From assembly GCA_965229525.1 (NCBI GenBank), contig OZ245886.1:2108001-2172000 (forward strand): DNA of 64,000 bases. Direction: 5' to 3'. Below, one piece after another: positions 24,587 to 32,569 of the stretch; positions within the stretch are counted from its first letter, which is position 1; each line of letters begins with the position of its first letter. This DNA is from HXMU1420-13 sp965229525. GTDB taxonomy: Bacteria; Bacteroidota; Rhodothermia; Balneolales; Balneolaceae. The notes below the pieces were generated by a model. That model made no database searches. It was given only the letters and a program-made list of their open reading frames with translations, and was not told the DNA's origin. Position numbers and translations under genes: made by a program.

Positions 24587-26519
24587 TAAAAGAGAAAGTT
24601 TGCAAGTAAAAGAGACCATTCAAAAGGCTATATCTGCCATTGGCAAAGAAATTGAGGCTGTTCGTGAAACTCCATCTACCGATGTTTTAACAAACGGAAT
24701 CAAGGAGAAGAAATCTGGTCATCATGTGTATGTGTTTGAATCGAATAATCAGGGACTACGATTTGCAGAGGAGGTGAAAGCAAAAGTAGAGGGAGAAAAA
24801 GAGCAGATTGTAGATGTCGTAGATTTGAAAGATGGCAAGGTCTGGTTGGAGTTTTCCAAAGATGAAGGAAAGATGATTCCAGAAGTATTTTTGGAGTGGG
24901 AAAATGATTTTGTGCTTCGACGAACTGAAGAACACCTCCATACCCTTGAGGATAAGTGGAAAGATATCCCTCAACTTGAGCTGCTTCTCAATCCACAAGA
25001 TCGATTCGATGCAGTTGGAACTCAGGTGAAGTCAAAGTTTGATGAACTTAGAAATGATTCTCAGATTGATGCCATTCAAAAAGCCATCAATAATAATATC
25101 ACGTTTATTTGGGGACCTCCTGGAACGGGTAAAACAGCAACAATTGGTTATATCATCGCCAATTTTTTGAAATTAGGTCAACGCGTATTATTTGTCTCAA
25201 ATACCAACCGTGCCGTGGATGTTGGATTGCTAAATGTGATGGACGCATTGTATGAAATCCATCCTGAATTCGATCTTCAGCAAACTACCCGATTTGGAGA
25301 AGCCTGGATAGATGATGAAAGGTTAGAATCTGTTTTGTTTGAGCATCAGGTAAAAGAAATACTTGACTCTCGAAAATCTGAAGCAGTTGAAATGAGTCAG
25401 CTTTTAAGCCAATTTGAAGCTATTCAGGATCAGGTGGATGAGTTGATGGAAACAGATAAAGAAGTTCCTCAAGCGTTAGATTTGCAAGCCCAGTTACTTG
25501 GAGAGAAAATAGACCGATTTGGTGGAAAGCTAGTATTAGAAGGTAAGATTGAACGGCTTCTCAATTTAAATGAACGATACGAGCTTAAGAAAAAGCAACT
25601 TGTTGCGACAACCATGGCAAAGGTTTGTACCTCAGAACTGTTTTATAATATCAGTTATGATGCTGTAGTGGTGGATGAATCGTCTATGGCCAGTATTCCA
25701 TACTTATTGCTAATGGCTGCTAAATCCAAAGAGCATATTGTCATCGCTGGTGACCCGATGCAATTGCCACCTATATCGATCACCAATGATAAAGAAGCCG
25801 CGGCATTCCTCGAGCAAGACATTTTTACTTATGTGTCTAATGCATCGAATACAGATGATCTTTTCGTTTGGCATGACGAAAATCCGGATTTTACCTCCTT
25901 TTTTGATACTCAGTATCGACTGAATTCAGATTTAGCTGGTGTGATAAGCTCTGTGTTTTATGATGGTCGTCTGAAAACTGGAAAAATGAAATCCTCCAAA
26001 ACAGACCATATTTCGGTGGCTTTGGTAGATTCATCGAAGTATGGTCCATGCATTGTGCAAGAAAATTCTGATCGCGGTTTTAAACCACAGAACGAAGTTC
26101 ATCTAAGACTAGTCGAAGAAAGCATTAAGAAATTGAAGCTAAAATATCCATCCGATGAAATTGGAATCATAGTTCCTTTTAGAAGCTCGGTATATCAGGT
26201 ACGGAATCATCTTAGGGAAAGGGGGCATACAGGAATTGAAGTTGGAACTATTCATACTTTCCAGGGAAGAGAAAAATCCGTGATTTTGTTCGATACGGTG
26301 ATGAGTGCTGAAATCCAATATGGTCAAAGACGACATTTCTCTGTTCGTCCTTTTGATGAAACCAAAAACGGGATGAGTGTTCCTCGTTTATTAAACGTTG
26401 CTTTTTCGAGAAGCAAAGAATTATTAGTTGTGATTGCTGATATGAATCACATTAATCATATTTACGGGCGTAAATTCTTAGGCCGACTACTACATTCTCT
26501 CAAAGAAATTTCTCTATAA
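24582..26519 (+). CDS. Superfamily 1 DNA/RNA helicase (UPF1-like)
   Basis: A 645-residue ATP-dependent helicase. Motif I GPPGTGKT is at 178-185, followed by an inserted helical region (about 245-330). Then come motif II VVVDESSM, motif III GDPMQLPPI, motif IV TQYRLNS, motif V GTIHTFQGREKSVILFD and motif VI LLNVAFSRSKE. The 140-residue N-terminal part is likely a beta-barrel/stalk as in Upf1-like enzymes. Its ATG sits inside a palindromic repeat; the next in-frame Met is far downstream at about residue 98, so the repeat seems to provide the start. Confidence 0.88.
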   Translation: MTKRESLQVKETIQKAISAIGKEIEAVRETPSTDVLTNGIKEKKSGHHVYVFESNNQGLRFAEEVKAKVEGEKEQIVDVVDLKDGKVWLEFSKDEGKMIPEVFLEWENDFVLRRTEEHLHTLEDKWKDIPQLELLLNPQDRFDAVGTQVKSKFDELRNDSQIDAIQKAINNNITFIWGPPGTGKTATIGYIIANFLKLGQRVLFVSNTNRAVDVGLLNVMDALYEIHPEFDLQQTTRFGEAWIDDERLESVLFEHQVKEILDSRKSEAVEMSQLLSQFEAIQDQVDELMETDKEVPQALDLQAQLLGEKIDRFGGKLVLEGKIERLLNLNERYELKKKQLVATTMAKVCTSELFYNISYDAVVVDESSMASIPYLLLMAAKSKEHIVIAGDPMQLPPISITNDKEAAAFLEQDIFTYVSNASNTDDLFVWHDENPDFTSFFDTQYRLNSDLAGVISSVFYDGRLKTGKMKSSKTDHISVALVDSSKYGPCIVQENSDRGFKPQNEVHLRLVEESIKKLKLKYPSDEIGIIVPFRSSVYQVRNHLRERGHTGIEVGTIHTFQGREKSVILFDTVMSAEIQYGQRRHFSVRPFDETKNGMSVPRLLNVAFSRSKELLVVIADMNHINHIYGRKFLGRLLHSLKEISL

Positions 26520-26520
26520 C

Positions 26521-26721
26521 TTATTCCACGCCGTAAGCTTTACAGATATCCACAAAAAGTTGGTCTCTTTCTTCTCTATTTCTTAGAGTGATTTGCATAT
26601 GGTCTTTCCCGAACCAAAGTGTTAAGCCAGTATTGCTCGAAGCTATTTCTACTGATGTAATTCTACCAAGATTTAGAACCTGCGCATGACCTAAACCATT
26701 AACAAATTTAATAGCATTCAT
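26521..26721 (-). CDS. Small protein of unknown function (66 aa)
   Basis: A compact 66-residue protein with a strand-rich pattern (VLNLGRITSVEIASSNTGLTLWFGKDHMQITLRN) and a C-terminal helix (REERDQLFVDICKAY). It looks like a small PH-like or immunoglobulin-like fold rather than a random frame. I do not know the family. It converges on the helicase gene one base apart. Confidence 0.5.
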   Translation of the reverse strand: MNAIKFVNGLGHAQVLNLGRITSVEIASSNTGLTLWFGKDHMQITLRNREERDQLFVDICKAYGVE

Positions 26722-26867
26722 ATGTTTAAGATTTATGATTTAGCAGAAATAAAATGAAAACACATGAAGACAAAATAAATTTAAAGGATTTAGAAAAAGT
26801 CTTGATAAAATTGTGCAATCACTCTTATATTTAAAGCCGCTTCAGAAATGAGGCGTTTTTATTGAAT

Positions 26868-26940
26868 GCGAGAATAGCTCAGTTGGTAGAGCACAACCTT
26901 GCCAAGGTTGGGGTCGCGAGTTCGAGTCTCGTTTCTCGCT
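26868..26940 (+). tRNA. tRNA-Gly (anticodon GCC)
   Basis: A 73-base cloverleaf: acceptor GCGAGAA/TTCTCGC with discriminator T, D arm AGCTCAGTTGGTAGAGC, anticodon arm ACCTT-GCC-AAGGT, and T arm with GTTCGAGTC. CCA is not encoded. It is followed by a terminator and by four degenerate copies of itself. Confidence 0.97.
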
Positions 26941-26949
26941 CTTAAGGAA

Positions 26950-26981
26950 GGCAATCAAAGTTATATTGGTTGCCTTTTTTT
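26950..26981 (+). terminator. Terminator after tRNA-Gly
   Basis: GGCAATCAA and TTGGTTGCC form a stem around a short AT loop, followed by a run of seven T. The same hairpin recurs at 27087, 27224 and 27364 as part of the tandem array, and in a decayed form near 27502. Confidence 0.88.
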
Positions 26982-26996
26982 GTTTTTGGTTGTTTT

Positions 26997-27077
26997 GTAG
27001 TCAGTTGGTGAGCATCACGCTGAGGCGTGACCAAGGTTGGGGTCGTCCCGATGAATCGGGAAGTCTCGTTTCTCGCT
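26997..27077 (+). pseudogene. Degenerate tRNA-Gly copy 1
   Basis: Keeps the tRNA-Gly D arm (GTCAGTTGGTGAGCA), the CCAAGGTTGGGGTCG centre and the 3' end AGTCTCGTTTCTCGCT, but lacks the 5' acceptor strand. The 5' half of the anticodon arm is replaced by the palindrome TCACGCTGAGGCGTGA (27015-27030), and the T-loop part by TCCCGATGAATCGGGA (27046-27061). It cannot be a working tRNA-Gly: there is no GCC anticodon loop. The repeat period is 137 bases, including the terminator hairpin. Confidence 0.8.
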
Positions 27078-27133
27078 CTTAAGGAAGGCAATCAAAGTTA
27101 TATTGGTTGCCTTTTTTTGTTTTTGGTTGATTT

Positions 27134-27214
27134 GTAGTCAGTTGGTGAGCATCACGCTGAGGCGTGACCAAGGTTGGGGTCGTCCCGATGAATCGGGAAG
27201 TCTCGTTTCTCGCT
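27134..27214 (+). pseudogene. Degenerate tRNA-Gly copy 2
   Basis: Identical in layout and almost base for base to copy 1, with both palindromes at the same places, 137 bases downstream. This shows duplication after the palindromes were acquired. Confidence 0.8.
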
Positions 27215-27270
27215 CTTAAGGAAGGCAATCAAAGTTACATTGGTTGCCTTTTTTTGTTTTTGGTTGATTT

Positions 27271-27354
27271 GTAGTCAGTTGTAGAGCATCACGCTGAGGC
27301 GTGACCAAGGTTGGAGTCGTCCCGATGAATCGGTCCCGATATATCGGGATCGCT
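27271..27354 (+). pseudogene. Degenerate tRNA-Gly copy 3
   Basis: Like copies 1 and 2 but further changed. The D arm reads GTCAGTTGTAGAGCA, and the T-arm palindrome is followed by a second one (TCCCGATATATCGGGA) that replaces the AGTCTCGTTT segment. The unit is 3 bases longer. Confidence 0.78.
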
Positions 27355-27410
27355 CTTAAGGAAGGCAATCAAAGTTATATTGGTTGCCTTTTTTTGTTTT
27401 TGGTTGTTTT

Positions 27411-27492
27411 GTAGTCAGTTGGTAGAGCATCACGCTGAGGCGTGACCAAGGTTGGGGTCGTCCCGATGAATCGGGAAGTCTCGTTTCTCGCT
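27411..27492 (+). pseudogene. Degenerate tRNA-Gly copy 4
   Basis: Retains GTCAGTTGGTAGAGCA exactly as in the functional tRNA D arm, with the same two palindromes as copy 1. It is followed by a decayed terminator (GTCAGTCAAGACTACTTGGTTGCC-like) and the end of kbl. It marks the right end of the array. Confidence 0.78.
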
Positions 27493-27557
27493 CTTAAGGA
27501 AGTCAGTCAAGACTACTTGGTTGCCTTTTTTATTTTAGTGAATGAGAGTGCAGGTTT

Positions 27558-28745
27558 TTATATCACACCTAGCTCTTTTCCTACTTTTGTAAAAGCAGTA
27601 ACCGCTTTATCGATGTGTTCTATTTGATGGGCTGCGGATAGCTGTACTCTAATTCTAGCTTGTTCTTTAGGTACCACTGGATAACTAAATCCGATCACAT
27701 AGATGCCTTCTTCAAGTAGCTTGGCTGCAAAATCTTTAGAGAGTTTCGCGTCATATAACATCACAGCTACGATGGCTGATTCTGTTGGTTTGATATCAAA
27801 ACCGGCTTTTTTGATTTCAGAATTGAAGTACTCAATATTAGACTGAAGTTGCTCTTGCAGATCGTTGGTTTCAGTCATCATATCAAACATTTTTACACCG
27901 GCTGCAGCAATTAGTGGTGGAATGGAATTTGAAAACAGATATGGTCTGCTTCTTTGGCGCAGCATTTCGATGATCTCTTTTTTGCCGGTAGTAAAACCAC
28001 CAATCGCACCACCAAATGCTTTACCCAGTGTTCCGGTAATAATTTCAACCTGACCGGTGATATCAAAAAGTTCAGTTACCCCACGTCCTGTTTTACCAAC
28101 TACCCCAGCAGAATGGCATTCGTCTACCATCACCATTGCGTCATATTTATTCGCTAACTCTACAATTTTATCCATTGGAGCCACATTGCCATCCATTGAG
28201 AAAACACCATCGGTTACAATAATTCTAAATCGCTGCTCTTGTGCTTTTATTAATTGCTGTTCAAGATCATCCATATCCGCCGTTTTATAGCGATATCTAG
28301 CTGCCTTACAAAGTCGTACACCATCGATGATTGAAGCGTGATTTAGCGCATCTGAAATAATGGCGTCTTCTGCGGTTAGAAGTGGTTCGAATAATCCACC
28401 ATTGGCATCGAAACAAGCTGCATAAAGGATGGTATCCTCCGTTCCAAAAAATTGGGCGATCTTTTGCTCAAGCTCCTTATGAATATCAGTGGTGCCACAT
28501 ATAAAACGAACAGATGACATTCCATATCCATGAGAGTCCAATGATTTTTTCGCTGATTCAACCAACTTATCATCATTGGAGAGCCCCAGGTAATTATTCG
28601 CACAAAAATTGATCACCTTCTGTCCAGTGTCTAAAATAACCTCAGCATTTTGAGGTGAAACTATAATTCGTTCATCTTTGAACAAACCGGCTTTGCTTAT
28701 TTCTGATAACTCGTTTTGCAAATGTTTCTGGAACTTGGTGTACAT
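27558..28745 (-). CDS. kbl: Glycine C-acetyltransferase (2-amino-3-ketobutyrate CoA ligase)
   Basis: Cleaves 2-amino-3-ketobutyrate with CoA to glycine and acetyl-CoA, the second step of threonine breakdown. The 395-residue PLP enzyme belongs to the alpha-oxoamine synthase family. The PLP lysine is K242 in TGTLGKAFGG, VDECHSAG (208-215) holds the Asp and His that hold the cofactor, and YGMSSVRFICGT (74-85) is the substrate region. It is divergent from tdh, which makes its substrate, so the pair forms a full pathway. Confidence 0.94.
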   Translation of the reverse strand: MYTKFQKHLQNELSEISKAGLFKDERIIVSPQNAEVILDTGQKVINFCANNYLGLSNDDKLVESAKKSLDSHGYGMSSVRFICGTTDIHKELEQKIAQFFGTEDTILYAACFDANGGLFEPLLTAEDAIISDALNHASIIDGVRLCKAARYRYKTADMDDLEQQLIKAQEQRFRIIVTDGVFSMDGNVAPMDKIVELANKYDAMVMVDECHSAGVVGKTGRGVTELFDITGQVEIITGTLGKAFGGAIGGFTTGKKEIIEMLRQRSRPYLFSNSIPPLIAAAGVKMFDMMTETNDLQEQLQSNIEYFNSEIKKAGFDIKPTESAIVAVMLYDAKLSKDFAAKLLEEGIYVIGFSYPVVPKEQARIRVQLSAAHQIEHIDKAVTAFTKVGKELGVI

Positions 28746-28776
28746 TCTCTTCTTTTTCTAGGATTTGTTGGTAGCG

Positions 28777-28795
28777 CTTTTTTACTGTAAAAAAG
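28777..28795. promoter_or_regulatory. 19-base palindrome in the kbl/tdh divergent promoter
   Basis: CTTTTTTAC-T-GTAAAAAAG is a perfect inverted repeat with one central base, 31 bases upstream of kbl and 84 upstream of tdh. It is a good candidate operator for shared control of threonine breakdown. The low-complexity arms leave some chance of coincidence. Confidence 0.5.
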
Positions 28796-28879
28796 TGTGG
28801 TTTGAATGTAAGGTATCTTGCATTTATTAGCTTCCGGAAATACTTTTGTTGGCATTTATTTACCTACCCAAAGCAAAGC

Positions 28880-29899
28880 ATGAAAGCACTGGTTAAAACC
28901 AAAGCCGAGAAGGGAATATGGTTGGAAGATATTCCAGTTCCAGAAATCGGACCTAACGATGTTCTTATAAAAATATCGAAAACCGCTATTTGTGGAACCG
29001 ATTTACATATTTATTTATGGGATGAGTGGGCTCAGAAAACCATTCCTCAGGGATTGACGATTGGACATGAATATGTTGGTCATATTGCGAAACTAGGGTC
29101 GGAAGTTACCAACCTAAAAGAGGGTGACCGGGTTACCGGTGAAGGGCATATTGCCTGTGGGTATTGCAGAAATTGTAGAAGAGGTCGTCAGCACATTTGT
29201 GAGCAAACACTTGGAATAGGTGTAAATGTTCATGGAGCTTTTGCAGAATATGTTAAAATTCCTGCTTCGAATGTGTTAAAGGTGAATGAACAGATTCCTG
29301 ATGAGATTGTTGCAATCATGGACCCATTAGGCAATGCAACCCATACAACATTGTCTTTTCCTGTGATAGGAGAGGATGTATTGATTACGGGAGCCGGATT
29401 AATTGGAAGTATGTGTATTTCAATAGCAAAATTTGCCGGCGCAAGAAACATCATAGCCACCGAAACCAGCGAGTATAGAGCTGAGTTAGCCAAAAAATTT
29501 GGAGCAACCAGAGTGGTAAATCCTCTTCATGAAGACTTACGAGATGTGATGCAAGAACTCGGTATGAGAGGCTTTGATATTGGCTTAGAATGTTCAGGAT
29601 CTCCCGTAGCTTTCAATCAAATGGTGTCGCATATGTACAATTCTGGTAAGATTGCTTTGTTAGGGATACTTCCACCTAAAACGAATGTTGATTGGAATAA
29701 AATTATTTTCAAAGGTCTAACCTTAAAAGGTATCTATGGGAGAGAGATGTATGAAACCTGGTATCAAATGGAACAAATGCTTATTTCTGGCTTAGATGTT
29801 TCACCGATTATAACCCACAGATATTCTATCGATGACTTCCAGAAAGGGTTTGATATTATGGAAGCTACTTCTTGTGGAAAAGTGATTCTAACCTGGTAA
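28880..29899 (+). CDS. tdh: L-threonine 3-dehydrogenase
   Basis: Oxidises L-threonine to 2-amino-3-ketobutyrate with NAD. The 339-residue zinc alcohol-dehydrogenase-type protein starts at MKALVKT (28880); a longer frame to 28802 has no homologous look. The catalytic zinc site is C38, H63 and E64 (AICGTDLHIY, GHEYVGH), and the structural zinc cysteines are C93, C96, C99 and C107. GAGLIGSM is the NAD-binding loop. The length and motifs match E. coli Tdh. Confidence 0.95.
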   Translation: MKALVKTKAEKGIWLEDIPVPEIGPNDVLIKISKTAICGTDLHIYLWDEWAQKTIPQGLTIGHEYVGHIAKLGSEVTNLKEGDRVTGEGHIACGYCRNCRRGRQHICEQTLGIGVNVHGAFAEYVKIPASNVLKVNEQIPDEIVAIMDPLGNATHTTLSFPVIGEDVLITGAGLIGSMCISIAKFAGARNIIATETSEYRAELAKKFGATRVVNPLHEDLRDVMQELGMRGFDIGLECSGSPVAFNQMVSHMYNSGKIALLGILPPKTNVDWNKIIFKGLTLKGIYGREMYETWYQMEQMLISGLDVSPIITHRYSIDDFQKGFDIMEATSCGKVILTW

Positions 29900-30097
29900 A
29901 ATTTCACAAAATGTATTACCGCAATTTGGGAAATTTGGTGGCTAATTAATTCAAGTGAAATACCAGGCATAAAAGCTATTCCGAATAAGCTATCGACAAA
30001 CAATGAGTGTTTTAAAGCTTAATTGCTTTTTCAACTAAAAATGAAACATGTGTAATACACATTAACCAGCTATTGAGGAACCTGGAATAGAACTATA

Positions 30098-30523
30098 TTA
30101 CCACCTTGAAGAGGGAGCACGTTCAAATTCAATCATTGGCAGCGACATGAAGCTTGTCACCCCATCCACATGATATAGATTAATAAAGTTTTCAATTTCT
30201 TTAATTGTGATGCTTAGAACTCTCAATCTATAATGAAACGACATTGGCAACTCGTACCCTCGCATCTGTTGATACTGTGAATGCGTATTTATTTGACTCC
30301 ATTCTGCTTTTAATTGCACATAAAACCACATCAAAGTGAGTTGAAATTCTTCTTCCTCATACATGCTTGATGTTGATAAAAAAGCATTTACTTTAAATTG
30401 TATCCACTTTTTTATTCTCTCTCGGTCTTCAATTTTGGTAATTTTTGAGAGTACTTCATCATAAATATTGGTTTTTAATTTAGAAATACACTCATCAACC
30501 GCAGTTTTAGTTATTATACTCAT
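30098..30523 (-). CDS. Hypothetical helical protein (141 aa)
   Basis: A 141-residue, mostly helical protein with no signal peptide (begins MSIITKTAVDECISKLKTNIYDEV). I do not recognise a domain. It lies downstream of the histidine kinase on the same strand with a 109-base gap. Codon use looks like its neighbours and the frame is clean, so I think it is real. A role beside the kinase is possible but unsupported. Confidence 0.5.
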   Translation of the reverse strand: MSIITKTAVDECISKLKTNIYDEVLSKITKIEDRERIKKWIQFKVNAFLSTSSMYEEEEFQLTLMWFYVQLKAEWSQINTHSQYQQMRGYELPMSFHYRLRVLSITIKEIENFINLYHVDGVTSFMSLPMIEFERAPSSRW

Positions 30524-30632
30524 ACGGCTTAATTCCTACACAATACGTAAACTTAATTTTTTTATCGGCAATCCATTAGATCACTTAATACAAAAAAGAT
30601 GTGGAAATGTGAGTTTGTTGTTTTTTTGTAAC

Positions 30633-31937
30633 TTATTGAGCGATATCACTTTGTTCTGAAAATGCGGCTTGTAGCTCAATTCCTGGGAAAAAAAGTGAGA
30701 TAGTTGTTCCCTCATTCGGGGTACTATCAATTGAAATTGTCCCTCTATGAAGATGCATAAGTTCGACGCATAAATTAAAGCCAATTCCTGTTCCCTTTTC
30801 TTCATGGGTACCTTTACGCGAAGTGTACGTATCTATATCAAGTAATTCATTGATAAGCTTTTCATCCATGCCAATCCCTGTATCAGCAATATTTATGTAG
30901 GTGCCATTTTCAGCACTACTCGTAGTGATTGTAATGGATCCACCCTCGGGTGTAAATTTGATGGAGTTGGTAACTAAATTCCTGAGGATTGTTTGCAGTG
31001 TATTTTGATCAGCAAAAATTTCGATTGCTTGGATTGGACCTATGTTAAAGTTGATGTTCTTATTGGCCAAGCTAAAACTGTGTAAATCTTTAAGACTATT
31101 TAAGAACGGCTCAATTCGAATGGGTTTTAAATCTATGGAAATTCGATTTTCCTGTGTTCGGCTCCATTCAAGCAGGTTATTAACGAGGAAAGCAGTTTGA
31201 TCGATGGTAGTATTCAGGATACCAATTAGCTCAATCAGTTCATCATTTTTTGATTCTTTGATTTCGTCCTCAATTAGAACAGAAAGGCTGGTGAGACTCA
31301 TTAAAGGTGACCGTAAATCATGTCCAATAATTGAAAGAAGCTTCCCTTTAGTGCTATCCGATCTAAGTAAAGCACCAGATTGATCTTCAAGCTTTCGCCT
31401 CGCTTCCTGCTCAGAATCGAAGTAATGATTTATACTAATGATAAAAGCATAGATGATTACAGCATATACGGCTAATACAATTAAGATTGTAACAAAGCTT
31501 TCGAAGAGGAACTCGTTTTTCGTTATGTATGTGATTAATACAAATTGTACAAAGAACATAACCGTAGCAATTATGTATTCTTTGGTGCCGAACATTAAGG
31601 CAACAATGGGCAGTAAAGAGAAATAAAAGAGGGAGTTCCTTAGATAAAATGATTCATACAATTCATATTCTAACATTATGAATGGAGCAATCAATAGAGT
31701 AATCCAAAAAATAGTTGCATAAACCTTTAAGACGGTAAACTCATGGGATTTAAAAATTAAATAGAATAAAAGTGCCGCAGCTGTTAAGCCCGAAGAAATA
31801 AAATTTAGTGTATGCAGGTTTTCAGATGAACTATAAAAAATAGAATCCAGCATGTATCCCACAGAAGCAGCAATTCCAAAAAATACTATCGCCCAAGGAT
31901 TGTTAATAAAATCCCTATAGGTTCTTATAACCTTCAT
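30633..31937 (-). CDS. Membrane sensor histidine kinase
   Basis: A 434-residue kinase. Residues 15-175 hold about six membrane helices with no large periplasmic domain, as in 7TM-like or MASE-type sensors. The phosphorylated His is H206 in IIGHDLRSPL. The ATPase domain shows the N box TILRNLVTNSIKFTPEGG, G1 DTGIGMD and G2 GTGIGFNLCVELM. No response regulator is adjacent, so it is an orphan kinase; the orphan Hpt protein in this window could belong to any such system, but nothing links them. Confidence 0.92.
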   Translation of the reverse strand: MKVIRTYRDFINNPWAIVFFGIAASVGYMLDSIFYSSSENLHTLNFISSGLTAAALLFYLIFKSHEFTVLKVYATIFWITLLIAPFIMLEYELYESFYLRNSLFYFSLLPIVALMFGTKEYIIATVMFFVQFVLITYITKNEFLFESFVTILIVLAVYAVIIYAFIISINHYFDSEQEARRKLEDQSGALLRSDSTKGKLLSIIGHDLRSPLMSLTSLSVLIEDEIKESKNDELIELIGILNTTIDQTAFLVNNLLEWSRTQENRISIDLKPIRIEPFLNSLKDLHSFSLANKNINFNIGPIQAIEIFADQNTLQTILRNLVTNSIKFTPEGGSITITTSSAENGTYINIADTGIGMDEKLINELLDIDTYTSRKGTHEEKGTGIGFNLCVELMHLHRGTISIDSTPNEGTTISLFFPGIELQAAFSEQSDIAQ

Positions 31938-31989
31938 TAATTACCCACAATGTCTTACTAGTCGCCATTAGCATACGCTGTTTAATGGA

Positions 31990-32027
31990 GAGGTACAAAT
32001 AGGAAAATTACTACTGTACAGTACCTC
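31990..32027. promoter_or_regulatory. Nested inverted repeats upstream of osmC-like gene
   Basis: GAGGTAC (31990-31996) and GTACCTC (32021-32027) are perfect inverted arms, and TACTGTACAGTA (32012-32023) is a perfect 12-base palindrome overlapping the right arm. They lie about 85 bases before the OsmC start in the divergent spacer with the kinase gene. They may be an operator of a redox-type regulator; inference. Confidence 0.45.
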
Positions 32028-32111
32028 AGCTTATCAATTCTTTACTCGGGAATGAGATTTAATTCAACTAAGTTATCGGGCGTATCAACTAATAAATTAA
32101 TCAAATCAATT

Positions 32112-32534
32112 ATGCCAGATAGAAATGCACAAGCTCTATGGAATGGAGATTTAAAGAGCGGAAATGGAACTGTAACTGTTGGAAGCGGATTGTTTGAAGG
32201 ACCGTATACATTTGTATCACGGTTTGAGAGTGGTGAAGGAACAAATCCTGAAGAATTAATCGCCGCAGCACATGCCGGTTGTTACTCAATGGCTTTATCA
32301 AACGAATTAGCGAAAGCTGGGCACGATACCAAAAGTGTTGATACGAAAGCTACAATATCATTGGAAATGATCGATGGTGCTCCAACTATCACAAAAATTA
32401 AATTAGTGGCAATTGCAACCGTACCTGGACTTACTAATGATGAATTCCAAAAAATTGCAGAAGCGACCAAAGATGCATGCCCTGTATCAAGAGCGTTGAA
32501 CATGCAAATTATTTTAGATGCAAAACTTGCATAA
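32112..32534 (+). CDS. OsmC family peroxiredoxin
   Basis: Reduces organic hydroperoxides using two cysteines. The 140-residue start at 32112 (MPDRNAQALW) matches OsmC proteins; the longer frame to 32052 adds an unrelated 20 residues. The first reactive Cys is in AAHAGCYSMALSNEL, the second in ATKDACPVSRAL, at the proper spacing, and NPEELIAAAHAGC is the family signature. A GC-rich hairpin follows the stop. Confidence 0.93.
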   Translation: MPDRNAQALWNGDLKSGNGTVTVGSGLFEGPYTFVSRFESGEGTNPEELIAAAHAGCYSMALSNELAKAGHDTKSVDTKATISLEMIDGAPTITKIKLVAIATVPGLTNDEFQKIAEATKDACPVSRALNMQIILDAKLA

Positions 32535-32543
32535 ATTCGAGTA

Positions 32544-32565
32544 GCCCTCTTTTTAAAAAGAGGGC
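32544..32565. terminator. Hairpin between convergent genes
   Basis: GCCCTCTTTTT and AAAAAGAGGGC form a perfect inverted repeat over 22 bases between the OsmC gene and the convergent membrane-protein gene. There is no clear T run after the stem, but the inner T/A stretch and position suggest a bidirectional terminator. Confidence 0.6.
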
Positions 32566-32569
32566 AAAC

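Noticed and set aside
26941..27500. CRISPR-like regular repeats
   Set aside because: The period is 137-140 bases and the whole unit is repeated, with tRNA-like and terminator parts. There are no unique spacers and no cas genes.
26968..27500. T-box riboswitch linked to glycine or threonine genes
   Set aside because: The units lie downstream of kbl, not in any leader. There is no T-box sequence, and the similarity is to tRNA itself.
27442..27627. 61-codon frame across the last tRNA-like unit
   Set aside because: It runs through pseudo-tRNA and into the antisense of kbl, so it is a chance frame.
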